Positions 1-7,738 of a stretch of 64,000 nt of DNA are shown piece after piece. A program made the position numbers and the translations under genes. The stretch covers positions 186,001-250,000 of the forward strand of contig NZ_CP107820.1 of NCBI RefSeq assembly GCF_036346295.1. The letters are read 5' to 3'. How positions within the stretch are numbered: the first letter of the stretch is position 1; the number at the start of each line of letters is the position of its first letter. The DNA is from Streptomyces sp. NBC_00536 (GTDB lineage Bacteria; Actinomycetota; Actinomycetes; Streptomycetales; Streptomycetaceae). The notes beneath the pieces were generated by a model. That model was given only the letters and a program-made list of their open reading frames with translations, did no database searches and had not been told where the DNA came from.

Positions 1-1
1 G

Positions 2-1897
2 CACCCGGCCTCCGCCCCGCCCCCTGCCCTGTCCCCCGCCTTCAGCCCCTCCCCGGCCCCGGAACTGGGCCCGGCCCAGTCATCTGCCTCCGCCCCGGTC
101 CCGGAGCGCACCTCCGACCCCGCCCCGGCCCTGGGCCCGGTCCCGGGCAGCGGGCCGACCCCGGGCAGGGACCAGACCCCCGCCGGGAGGCTCATCGGTG
201 CCGCGCTCGCCGCCGCGCTCGGGGAGGCCTGTGCCATCGCGCTGACCGCGAGCGCGGCCTGGCTGATCTGCCGGGCCTCCCAGCAGCCGCCGCTGGGGGC
301 GCTGATGGTCGCGGTGGTCGCGGTCCGCGCGTTCGCCCTGGGGCGGGGGGCGCTGCGTTACGCCGAGCGGCTGTGGGGCCACGACGCGACGCTGCGGATC
401 ATGGAGCGGGTACGGGGGCGGCTGCTCACGCTGCTGGCCCCGCACGCACCGTACGGGCTGCGCGCCTTCAGCCGCGGCGAGCTGCTGAACCGGCTCGTCG
501 CCGACGCCGACGCCGTGCAGGACGCGCTGCTGCGGGTGGCGCTGCCGATGCTCACCGCGCTGCTCGTGGGCGGCGGGGTCACGGTGTGGACCGCGCTCGT
601 GGTGCCCGCCGCCGGGTGGGCGCTGGGCGCGGGGCTGCTGCTGGCCTGCGTGGCGCTGCCGGTGCTGGCCGCGGCCACCGGGCGCCGCTCCGCCGCCCGG
701 CTGTCGGCGGCCCGCGCCGAACTGGCCGCGCGCACCGTGGACGTGGTCGAGGGCGCGGAGGACCTCGCCCTGTGCGGGGCGACCGCGCGGGTGGCCGCCC
801 GTGAGCGCGCCGCCTCCCGCGCCGTGGCCCGCCGCGAACTCGCCGCCGCCCGCGCCGCGGCCGTCCTCGCCGCGACGGCGGTACTGGTCCAGCTCGGCAC
901 CACGGCCGCGGTGGCCGTCCTCGCCCTGCGCGCCGCCACCGGCCCGGTGACCGCGGCGGTCCTGACCCTGACCGCGCTGGCCACCCTCGACCTCGCCACC
1001 CCGGTCCGCACCGCCGCCGACCACCTGACCCGGCTCACCACCTCCCTGCACCGGCTGCGCGCCCTGCGCACCCTCCCGACCACCCCGACCAGGGGGCGGA
1101 CGGCCACACCTACGGGCCCCCTCACCCTGGAGTTCACCGACGTCGGCGTCACCCACCCCGGTGCCGCGCGCCCCGCCCTGACCGGGATCCGCCTCGTCCT
1201 CGCACCGGGCCGTCGGGTCGCGCTCGTCGGGCCCAGCGGCTCCGGGAAGAGCACGGTCGCCGGGCTGGCCCTGGGGCTGCTGGAGCCCACCGCGGGCCGG
1301 GTCGCGCTGGGCGGCGTACCGCTCGCGGACCTCCCGGAGGGCGCGCTGCGGCCGCGGCTGGCCGCCGGACTGACCCAGTACCACCACGTGTTCGCCGGCA
1401 CCGTGCGCGAGCACCTGCAGCTGGCCCGCCCCGGCGCGGCCGAGGACCGGCTGTGGGCGGCGCTGGCCCGGGCCGGGGCCGCGGACTGGGTGCGCGCGCT
1501 GCCCGGCGGCCTGGACGCCGAGGTCAGCGAGGACGCGGCCGCGTTCTCCGGCGGTGAGCGCCGCCGCCTGGGCCTGGCGGCGGCCCTGCTCGCCGATCCG
1601 GCCGTACTGGTCCTGGACGAGCCCACCGAATCGCTGGCCCCCCGGGACGCCGACGCGGTGCTCGCCGCGCTCCTCGCGCCCCGCCCGGACCGCGCGGTGC
1701 TGCTGATCAGCCACCGCACGATCGGCCTGGACGCGGTGGACGAGATCGTGGTCCTCGACGGGGGCCGGGTCGTCCAGCGCGGCACGCACGCCGAACTCCT
1801 CGCCGCGCCGGGCCACTACCGCGAGCGGCACCGCACGGAACGCGCCGCCGAGCACCAACAGCAGCCCCGCCCGCACGCGTTGGCATCCACCCCATGA
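2..1897 (+). CDS. cydC: CydC-type ABC exporter, ATP-binding/permease (5' end outside window)
   Basis: The frame is open from the first bases of the window, so the gene starts upstream. The first ~60 visible residues are a Pro/Ala-rich linker. Then come transmembrane helices (region 185-1080) and an ABC ATPase domain with Walker A GPSGSGKST (near 1230), signature SGGERRRLG (near 1550) and Walker B LVLDEPT (near 1610). The layout matches CydC, the half-transporter that exports glutathione/cysteine for cytochrome bd assembly. In streptomycetes CydD and CydC are often one polypeptide, and the linker at the window edge fits such a fusion; this is inference because the first half is not visible. 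The Q-loop neighbourhood reads TQYHHVFAGTV, as in CydC. It is probably a housekeeping gene marking the cluster flank. Its stop precedes the 2,3-dehydratase by 158 bp. Confidence 0.85.
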   Translation, partial: HPASAPPPALSPAFSPSPAPELGPAQSSASAPVPERTSDPAPALGPVPGSGPTPGRDQTPAGRLIGAALAAALGEACAIALTASAAWLICRASQQPPLGALMVAVVAVRAFALGRGALRYAERLWGHDATLRIMERVRGRLLTLLAPHAPYGLRAFSRGELLNRLVADADAVQDALLRVALPMLTALLVGGGVTVWTALVVPAAGWALGAGLLLACVALPVLAAATGRRSAARLSAARAELAARTVDVVEGAEDLALCGATARVAARERAASRAVARRELAAARAAAVLAATAVLVQLGTTAAVAVLALRAATGPVTAAVLTLTALATLDLATPVRTAADHLTRLTTSLHRLRALRTLPTTPTRGRTATPTGPLTLEFTDVGVTHPGAARPALTGIRLVLAPGRRVALVGPSGSGKSTVAGLALGLLEPTAGRVALGGVPLADLPEGALRPRLAAGLTQYHHVFAGTVREHLQLARPGAAEDRLWAALARAGAADWVRALPGGLDAEVSEDAAAFSGGERRRLGLAAALLADPAVLVLDEPTESLAPRDADAVLAALLAPRPDRAVLLISHRTIGLDAVDEIVVLDGGRVVQRGTHAELLAAPGHYRERHRTERAAEHQQQPRPHALASTP

Positions 1898-2003
1898 CCG
1901 TCCGTCACTTGAGCCCCCGTACGTCCCACCTCAAGGCCCTCTCCAGCCACAGCCGATCGCGCTCCCCCATCGTCGTGGTGCGACCGGCTGCCCCTGGGCG
2001 CGC

Positions 2004-2039
2004 GGGACAAGGCGTGACAACGGGACAAGGCGTGACAAG
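2004..2039. repeat. 18-bp tandem direct repeat upstream of the 2,3-dehydratase
   Basis: Two adjacent 18-bp copies of GGGACAAGGCGTGACAA(C/G) end just before the Shine-Dalgarno sequence of the next gene (GAAGGAG at 2042-2048). The copies differ only in the last base. It could be a regulator site or a recent slippage duplication. Confidence 0.7.
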
Positions 2040-2055
2040 GCGAAGGAGTCCACCG

Positions 2056-3456
2056 ATGACCATCACCCAGGCAATGCCCCCGGGCGTCGTCACGAGCCTG
2101 GGGCGGCGGTTCACCCTGTCGGCCCAGGCCCTCGACAGCTCGGTGACCCCCAACCCGGTCTTCCGCGAGTGGTTCGCCGAGCAGCGGCGCACCAACCGCT
2201 ACGACGTGCGGCGCATCCCGTTCGCCGAGCTGGTCGGCTGGCACTTCGAGGACTCCACCGGGAACCTCGTGCACGACAGCGGCCGTTTCTTCTCCGTCGA
2301 GGGCCTGCGGGTGCGCACCGAATGGGGCGGCCACGGCGCCTCCTGGTCGCAGCCGATCATCAACCAGCCGGAAGTCGGCATCCTCGGCATCGTCGTCAAG
2401 GAGTTCAACGGGATCCTGCACTGCCTGATGCAGGCGAAGATGGAACCCGGCAACCTCGACACGGTGCAGCTCTCCCCCACCGTGCAGGCGACCCGCAGCA
2501 ACTACACCGGGGTGCACAAGGGCGCGTCCGTGCACTACATCGACTACTTCAAGCCGCCGCGGGTCGGCTCACGGGTGCTGTTCGACTCCCTCCAGTCGGA
2601 GCAGGGCTCCTGGTTCCTGCGCAAGCGGAACCGGAACATGGTGGTCGAGGCGCTGGGCGACGTACCCGCGCACGAGGACTTCATCTGGCTGACCCTCGGC
2701 CAGATACACCAGCTGCTCTACCAGAACAACGTGATCAACATGGACGCCCGCACCGTCCTGTCCCTGATCCCCACCTTCGCGGACGAGGGCCCCTCGCTGC
2801 ACACCACGGAGCACGTCCTGTCCCGGCTCACCGAGATCAAGGCGACCCGCGAACTGGTGCAGAGCAGCCTGCCGCTGCACGGCGTGGAGGGCTGGGAGCG
2901 CACCGACCACGAGATCCGGCACGCCGGCGGCCACCACTTCAGCGTGATCGCGGCCTCGGTCTCCGCCGCCAACCGCGAGGTCAAGCGCTGGACGCAGCCG
3001 CTGCTCGCCCCCGCCGAGCAGGGCCTCGCCGCCTTCGTCGTCCGCCGGATCGGCGGGGTGCCGCACCTGCTGGCGCAGGCCCGTTCCGAGGCGGGCGTCC
3101 TGGACGTCGCCGAGCTGGGCCCGACCGTGCAGTGCCAGCCGGGCCGGGCGCTGACCCTGCCCGTGGAGCGGCAGCCGCGCTACCTGGACATGGTGCTCTC
3201 CGCGCCGAAGTCCCGGCTGCTGTACGACACGGTGCAGTCCGAGGAGGGCGGCCGCTTCCACCACGCGGGCAACCGCTACGCGCTGGTGGAGGTCGGGGAC
3301 GAGTTCCCCGTGGACGTACCGGAGGACTTCCTGTGGGTGACCGCGGGCCAGCTGGCCGGGCTCCTCAGGCACAGCAACTACCTGAACATCGAGGCCCGGA
3401 CGCTCCTGACCAGCCTGCGGGCGGCCTGGGCGCTGGGCGGAGCGTACGCCCTGTGA
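2056..3456 (+). CDS. NDP-hexose 2,3-dehydratase
   Basis: 466 aa. Family (LanS, UrdS, OleV): removes water across C2-C3 of dTDP-4-keto-6-deoxyglucose, committing the sugar to 2-deoxygenation. The protein shows the duplicated architecture of the family: two related halves, each with a block resembling VQLSPTVQATRSNYTG (about residue 140) and AELGPTVQCQPG (about 355), and a matching YIDYF.../YLDMV... segment. The start is ATG 2056, preceded by GAAGGAG; an upstream in-frame start at 1894 would overlap the previous gene and lacks this site. The stop overlaps the GTG of the next gene by 3 bp, so the two are translationally coupled, as expected for a dehydratase whose unstable diketo product must be reduced at once. 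Confidence 0.92.
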   Translation: MTITQAMPPGVVTSLGRRFTLSAQALDSSVTPNPVFREWFAEQRRTNRYDVRRIPFAELVGWHFEDSTGNLVHDSGRFFSVEGLRVRTEWGGHGASWSQPIINQPEVGILGIVVKEFNGILHCLMQAKMEPGNLDTVQLSPTVQATRSNYTGVHKGASVHYIDYFKPPRVGSRVLFDSLQSEQGSWFLRKRNRNMVVEALGDVPAHEDFIWLTLGQIHQLLYQNNVINMDARTVLSLIPTFADEGPSLHTTEHVLSRLTEIKATRELVQSSLPLHGVEGWERTDHEIRHAGGHHFSVIAASVSAANREVKRWTQPLLAPAEQGLAAFVVRRIGGVPHLLAQARSEAGVLDVAELGPTVQCQPGRALTLPVERQPRYLDMVLSAPKSRLLYDTVQSEEGGRFHHAGNRYALVEVGDEFPVDVPEDFLWVTAGQLAGLLRHSNYLNIEARTLLTSLRAAWALGGAYAL

Positions 3457-4421
3457 GCGCGCCGAAGGCCCTGCGCGTCGGCGTACTGGGCTGCGCCGAC
3501 ATCGCCGAACGCCGCATGCTGCCCTCGATGCTGCGCCAGCCGCTCGTCGAGATCACCGCGATCGCCAGCCGCACCATCGACAAGGCCCGGCACTTCACCG
3601 ACCGCTTCGGCGGCGCCCCGCTGGCCGGCTACGAGAAGGTCCTGGAGCGCTCCGACGTGGACGCGGTGTACATCCCGCTGCCGCCCGAGATGCACGTCGA
3701 ATGGACCCTGCGGGCACTGGCGGCAGGAAAGCACGTGCTGTGCGAAAAGCCCTTCGCGACCTCGCTGCCGGACGCCGAGAAGGCGGTCGCGGCGGCCCAC
3801 GAGAGCGGTCTGCTCCTCATGGAGAGCTTCATGTTCCTGCACCACGCGCAGCACGCGCGGGTGCGGCAGCTGGTGGCGGACGGCCTGATCGGCGAAGTCC
3901 AGCTCTTCACCTCGGAGTTCGGCATCCCGCTGCGCCCGGGCGGGGTGCGCGCGAGCACCCTGCCGGAGGTGGCGGCGTACCCGGTCCGCGCGGCCCAGCT
4001 GTTCCTGGGCCCGGATCTGCGGGTGGCGGGCGCGCAGGTCCGCCCGGACAGCGCGTACGGTCCCCAGCCGGCCGGGAGCGCCCTGCTGACCTCCCCCTCC
4101 GGCGCGGCCGCCCACCTGGCGTACGGCGTCGAGCACTCCTACCTCAGCGGCTACGGCCTGTGGGGCAGCGAGGGCCGCCTGCGCCTGGAACGCGCCTTCA
4201 GCACCCCGGACGACCTCACCCCGATCCTGCGCGTCGAGAAGGCGGACGGCACCACGGAGATCCCCCTCGCCCCCGACCACCACTTCACGAACATCGCGGG
4301 CGCCTTCGCCTCGGCGATCCTGCACCGCGAGGACTTCACCCCCCACTCCCAAGCGATCCTCACCCACGCCCACCTGATGGACACCATCACGGCGATGGCG
4401 GCTTCGACTACTGGGCACTGA
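3453..4421 (+). CDS. NDP-hexose 3-ketoreductase (Gfo/Idh/MocA family)
   Basis: 322 aa. Reduces the 3-keto group left by the 2,3-dehydratase (family members LanT, UrdT, OleW). Visible: Rossmann start RVGVLGCADIAERRMLPS (residues ~8-25), DVDAVYIPLPPEMHVEW, and the Gfo/Idh CEKPFATS motif with its conserved lysine near residue 97. Start is GTG 3453 in a GTGA overlap with the upstream stop. Its 3' end overlaps the convergent SRPBCC gene by 14 bp. Whether the 3-hydroxyl becomes axial or equatorial cannot be told from sequence here. Confidence 0.9.
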   Translation: MSAPKALRVGVLGCADIAERRMLPSMLRQPLVEITAIASRTIDKARHFTDRFGGAPLAGYEKVLERSDVDAVYIPLPPEMHVEWTLRALAAGKHVLCEKPFATSLPDAEKAVAAAHESGLLLMESFMFLHHAQHARVRQLVADGLIGEVQLFTSEFGIPLRPGGVRASTLPEVAAYPVRAAQLFLGPDLRVAGAQVRPDSAYGPQPAGSALLTSPSGAAAHLAYGVEHSYLSGYGLWGSEGRLRLERAFSTPDDLTPILRVEKADGTTEIPLAPDHHFTNIAGAFASAILHREDFTPHSQAILTHAHLMDTITAMAASTTGH

Positions 4422-4908
4422 CCCGGCGTTCGAGGGCGCGGAGGAGACGTACGTACGGACTCCAGCGGGCCGGACGGGCCACCGTGCCCGTGCAGGCGAG
4501 CTCGGCGCGGTCCAGGCCGTCCTCCAAACACGCGTCGTGCATCGAGCGGAAGGCCAGGGGCCAGGTCAGGCGCGCCAGTCCGCCGGTCCTCATCGCGAGG
4601 GTGTGCCGCAGCACGGTGCGTTCCGCGTCGACGGGCAGCACCGCGAACTCGTGGAAGCCGTGGAATCCGCGCGGCCCGCTGAAGGTGAAGCGGACCCAGG
4701 TCCCGGGGACGTACGCGGTGACCGCGTAGCGGACCGGCCCGTGACCGCCGGTCGCGCCGACGGCCAAGGGGCGGTCGAACTCCAGCGCGGGCCATTTCTG
4801 CTGCGGCCAGAGCCGGTCCGCCACACCATCGGACAGGCTGTCGATGAGCGCGCCCACCTCGCTCCCTTTGGCGGCCAGCAGACGCTCGTGCACGTTGTAG
4901 ACGCCCAT
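4408..4908 (-). CDS. SRPBCC-family protein
   Basis: 166 aa. The pattern (LWPQQKWPALEFDRPLAVG, then a beta-rich stretch YVPGTWVRFTFSGPRGFHGF and a C-terminal helix) fits the START/SRPBCC ligand-binding fold of unknown substrate. It is divergent from the TetR gene at 4971 with a palindromic operator between them, so the two are probably a regulator and its target. Nothing ties it firmly to the sugar genes; it may be a stress or detoxification gene. Confidence 0.7.
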   Translation of the reverse strand: MGVYNVHERLLAAKGSEVGALIDSLSDGVADRLWPQQKWPALEFDRPLAVGATGGHGPVRYAVTAYVPGTWVRFTFSGPRGFHGFHEFAVLPVDAERTVLRHTLAMRTGGLARLTWPLAFRSMHDACLEDGLDRAELACTGTVARPARWSPYVRLLRALERRVSAQ

Positions 4909-4926
4909 GACGTCCTCCCCTCGCCT

Positions 4927-4967
4927 ATTAGAGGTGACCCTCTAATAATCTGGAGGGTACTCTCTGA
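4927..4967. promoter_or_regulatory. Palindromic operator between SRPBCC and TetR genes
   Basis: ATTAGAGG-TGAC-CCTCTAAT at 4927-4946 is an inverted repeat with 8-bp arms. A second, weaker GAGGGTACTCTC element follows to about 4965, just before the TetR start codon. AT content is higher than the surroundings. Position and symmetry fit autoregulation by the adjacent TetR protein and control of the divergent SRPBCC gene. Confidence 0.7.
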
Positions 4968-4970
4968 TTC

Positions 4971-5558
4971 ATGGCGAGACCACCCCGCTTCGACACCGAC
5001 CAGATCCTCGACGCCGCCGTCCAACTGGCCGCCTCCACCGGACCGGCGGGCGTGACCATGTCCGCCGTCGCCCAGGCGATCGGCGCGCCGAGCGGGTCCA
5101 TGTACCACCGCTTCCCCGGCCGTACGGCACTGCTCGCCGAGGTGTGGCTGCGTACCGTGGAGCGCTTCCAGGAGGGGTACTTCATCGCGCTCGGCAGCGC
5201 CCCCGAACCCCGCGGCGCCGCCCGCGCGGCCGCGCGGCACGTCGTCTCCTGGAGCCGCGCCCACCCACAGGAGGCCTCGCTCCTCCTCTACGGCGCCGAG
5301 CAGTTCGGCCGCGCCGACTGGTCCGCGGAACACAGGGAGCGCGCGGACCGGGGCAACGAGCACGTCTTCGACTCCCTCCACCTCCTCGCCGAAGTCCTGG
5401 GCGCGAAGGGCCCCATGGACCACGAGCGCGTCATCCTGGCCCTGATCGACCTCCCCCTGTCCCTGGTCCGCCGCCACCTCCGCGCCGGCCACCCCCTTCC
5501 CCCGCACGCGGAAGCCCTCGCCGAAGAATCCGCGGCGGCCCTGCTCACCGCCGACTGA
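4971..5558 (+). CDS. TetR/AcrR-family regulator
   Basis: 195 aa. N-terminal TetR helix-turn-helix: residues ~7-50 with DAAVQLAASTGPAGVTM, then VAQAIGAPSGSMYHRFPGR, the classic recognition-helix stretch. The C-terminal ligand-binding domain is all-helical. Start ATG 4971 lies 4 bp after the operator region, so a repressor bound there would also block its own transcription. Likely partner: the divergent SRPBCC gene. Confidence 0.9.
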   Translation: MARPPRFDTDQILDAAVQLAASTGPAGVTMSAVAQAIGAPSGSMYHRFPGRTALLAEVWLRTVERFQEGYFIALGSAPEPRGAARAAARHVVSWSRAHPQEASLLLYGAEQFGRADWSAEHRERADRGNEHVFDSLHLLAEVLGAKGPMDHERVILALIDLPLSLVRRHLRAGHPLPPHAEALAEESAAALLTAD

Positions 5559-5580
5559 GCCGGGCGGCTGGCCCGCCGGG

Positions 5581-5859
5581 TCAGCCGCCGCAGCCGATGT
5601 GCCCGGTCGACTGCTCCGGTTCCGACGGGTACTCGTAGTTCAGGCAGTCGCACCGTGTGCCGCCCTCCGACACGACAGTGCAGCGGCCCGCGCCCTGGTC
5701 GGCTCCGCTCCGATGCTGCTCGTAGCCGTGCCGGCAGTTGCGGCAGGAGCCCGTGCCCCAGCCGGAACCGTTGGACATCACGTCGACCGTGAGGCCGATC
5801 GCGAACAACGCGAGCGGCGTGACCGCGAAGGTCGCGAGTATCCAATCGTCTCCGGTCAA
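5581..5859 (-). CDS. Small membrane protein with Cys-rich tail
   Basis: 92 aa, family not recognised. One N-terminal hydrophobic segment (ILATFAVTPLALFAIGLTV, residues ~7-25) is followed by a Cys/His-rich part: CRNC, H, then a C-D-C pair and a terminal Cys, suggesting a small metal-binding or disulfide knuckle outside the membrane. A single-TM protein of unknown role. Confidence 0.5.
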   Translation of the reverse strand: MTGDDWILATFAVTPLALFAIGLTVDVMSNGSGWGTGSCRNCRHGYEQHRSGADQGAGRCTVVSEGGTRCDCLNYEYPSEPEQSTGHIGCGG

Positions 5860-5894
5860 CGGCCAGCCTCTCGTAGTCCGTCCACCCTCCCAGG

Positions 5895-6080
5895 GTGGCA
5901 GGTGCGCGCCGCGCGGACCGCGAGGTCCTGCTCCCGTGCGTGTGGTCCGGTCTCAGCCAGAGCGAGATGGCACAAGGGTGCGGCGGACCGGCTGGCACCG
6001 TACGCTCCCGGCTCGTGAACACCACCGAAGAGCCTCACCTCCCCCGTCCCTCCCGTCTCTTCGGGTCCAGGAGCACCTGA
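5895..6080 (+). pseudogene. Remnant of an ECF sigma factor (region 4)
   Basis: The frame translates to DREVLLPCVWSGLSQSEMAQ, then PAGTVRSRL, the sigma-70 region 4.2 helix-turn-helix. The usual C-terminal helix is replaced by unrelated residues, and no sigma region 2 is found upstream (the preceding bases hold the oppositely oriented gene at 5581). It sits directly before a CU044_5270-type gene, where an intact ECF sigma factor is normally found. I read it as a decayed sigma gene. Confidence 0.6.
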
Positions 6081-6979
6081 TGCGCGAAACGGCCGGGGCC
6101 GCCCCCGGCGCCCGGACGCGGGCGTGGTCCCGCCGACCGCTGGCCTTGCTCCTGGCGGCCGGGGCCGCGACGGGTGCCGTGACCCTGGCCGTGACCCTCG
6201 GCGCGAGCGGCTCCGGCGGAGGCGGTCGCGGTCCGGTCGCCGCCCCGCCCGACCCGGCCGCCGTCCGGCTGCTGGACCGCGCGGCCATGACGGCGCAGGC
6301 GGCTGCGGCAGCGCCCGTACGCGACGGGCAGTACCTCTACACCAAGACGACCGGGTTCTCCACGTCCCTGGCGGAGACCGGGAACGGCGGAATGGAGGCG
6401 GCCCGTACCGACGAATCGGCGGAGCGCTGGGTATCCGCCGACGGATCCACCGGCACGCTCACGCGCACCGCGAGCGGCACCTCACAGGACCCCGCGCCGG
6501 GCAAGGGCAGGGCCACCATCAACAGCCCCACCCACCGCTTCCTCGAATCCCTCCCGACGGACCCCGACCGTCTGCTGGAGACGATCTACGCCGACACCCG
6601 CCTCAACCACGGCGCGGGATCCGGCTCCACCACCGGCCCCGACCAGGAGGCCTTCGTCGCGATCGGCGACCTGCTGCGGACCGTGGAGGCCCCACCCGGC
6701 GTGAGCGCCGCCCTCTACCGCGCCGCGGCCCGGATCCCCGGCGTCGTCCTGGTCCCTGGAGCGACGGACGCCGCTGGCCGCGAGGGCGTCGCGGTCGCCC
6801 GCATCCACAACGGCGAGCGCACCGAGTGGATCTTCGACAAGGCCACCACGCACCTGCTCGGCGAGCGCACCGTGCTCCTGAAGGACAGCCCCTGGGGCAA
6901 GGCCGGAACCGCGGTCACCTCGACGGCCGTCATCGCCCGCGGCATCGCAGACGAAGCGGGCCGGGCTCCGGGGCAATAA
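6080..6979 (+). CDS. CU044_5270-family protein (sigma-factor-associated membrane protein)
   Basis: 299 aa. A short cytoplasmic N-terminus is followed by one TM helix (LALLLAAGAATGAVTLAVTL, residues ~19-38) and a large extracellular domain with the family's DGQYLYTKT segment and a C-terminal ERTEWIFDKATTHLLGE block. Start ATG 6080 follows CCAGGAG at 6067-6073 and overlaps the end of the sigma remnant. Such proteins are usually encoded next to ECF sigma factors and may act as their anti-sigma or partner; here the sigma gene is broken. Role unproven. Confidence 0.7.
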   Translation: MRETAGAAPGARTRAWSRRPLALLLAAGAATGAVTLAVTLGASGSGGGGRGPVAAPPDPAAVRLLDRAAMTAQAAAAAPVRDGQYLYTKTTGFSTSLAETGNGGMEAARTDESAERWVSADGSTGTLTRTASGTSQDPAPGKGRATINSPTHRFLESLPTDPDRLLETIYADTRLNHGAGSGSTTGPDQEAFVAIGDLLRTVEAPPGVSAALYRAAARIPGVVLVPGATDAAGREGVAVARIHNGERTEWIFDKATTHLLGERTVLLKDSPWGKAGTAVTSTAVIARGIADEAGRAPGQ

Positions 6980-6986
6980 CGCCAGG

Positions 6987-7484
6987 TCAGGCGCCCAGGT
7001 AGTCGGCCGCCCCGCGCCGGGGCAGGCTCGCCCAGGTCCGGGTCCCGCCACCGGGCTCGCGGGACTCCCCGAAGCCCCAGTCCCCGCCACACGACCGCAC
7101 CACCGCTGCCATGAGCCGCAGCGCCGCCCGCCGCCGGGCCTCGCAGTGAGCGGCGATCCGGGGGTGGGTGTGGGGCGCGTGGCCGTCGTAGGTGGTCAGG
7201 TGGAGCGAGTCGTCGCGATGGCGGACGGACAGGTACAGGCTCCGCCCGGGTTCCAACTGCCAGGCGGCGGCAACCAGTTCTCCGGCGACCTGTACGACGG
7301 CGGCCTCCAGCGGATCGAGCCGGTACGCGTGCAGGACGGACCGTACGACGGACCGCGCGATCTGGGCACCGAGCGGCTCCCCGGGCACGGTGAGGCTGCA
7401 GGTGAGCGTGTCGAGCGCGGGCGGTTCGCCCCCGGCACGGACCGGCGGGGCCGGAGGACAGGCGATGAAGGGGTGGGTGGACAT
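6987..7484 (-). CDS. ATP-binding (HATPase_c, anti-sigma-like) regulatory protein
   Basis: 165 aa. The N-box-like segment DPLEAAVVQVAGELVAAAW and the later GGDWGFGESREPGGGTRTWASLP resemble the HATPase_c fold of RsbW/SpoIIAB-like kinases, widely present in streptomycetes next to XRE-DUF5753 and DUF397 genes. Divergent from that pair (7739, 8599), forming a WhiJ-like module. Such modules modulate development or antibiotic production; target unknown. Confidence 0.7.
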   Translation of the reverse strand: MSTHPFIACPPAPPVRAGGEPPALDTLTCSLTVPGEPLGAQIARSVVRSVLHAYRLDPLEAAVVQVAGELVAAAWQLEPGRSLYLSVRHRDDSLHLTTYDGHAPHTHPRIAAHCEARRRAALRLMAAVVRSCGGDWGFGESREPGGGTRTWASLPRRGAADYLGA

Positions 7485-7570
7485 CGCGGGACTCCCTGAG
7501 GTCGGAGGTGACTACGGCGAGTTCGGCGCGCACGAATGGCTGACGCGGACGGAAGCGTGGCTCGTCACCG

Positions 7571-7594
7571 AGGCCCAAGGCCCAAGGCCCAAGG
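7571..7594. repeat. Three tandem 7-bp repeats (AGGCCCA)
   Basis: AGGCCCA is repeated three times from 7571, followed by AGGCA, in the gap between the ATP-binding gene and the XRE regulator. Possibly simple slippage; meaning unknown. Confidence 0.6.
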
Positions 7595-7659
7595 CATGCT
7601 GCGGCGATGCACTTCGACTCCCACTGCGTGAGCGGTGCGTCACCTAACGTAGCGACCAC

Positions 7660-7675
7660 GGGCCAAATTTGGCCC
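7660..7675. promoter_or_regulatory. 16-bp perfect palindrome, likely XRE operator
   Basis: GGGCCAAATTTGGCCC is a perfect palindrome in the divergent gap between 7484 and 7739, 64 bp before the XRE start. An AAATTT core inside a GC-rich genome is a strong hint of a specific protein site, most simply for the adjacent WhiJ-like regulator. Confidence 0.65.
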
Positions 7676-7738
7676 TGCTTGCGGGAGAAATCATCCTCTC
7701 GTGGCCAGACCGGCTACGGACGCGCAAGACTGCACGCC

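Noticed and set aside
5738..6979. Longer start (5738) for the CU044_5270-type protein
   Set aside because: The first 114 residues are Arg/Pro-rich out-of-frame sequence over the sigma remnant; ATG 6080 has a good SD and begins a normal family protein.
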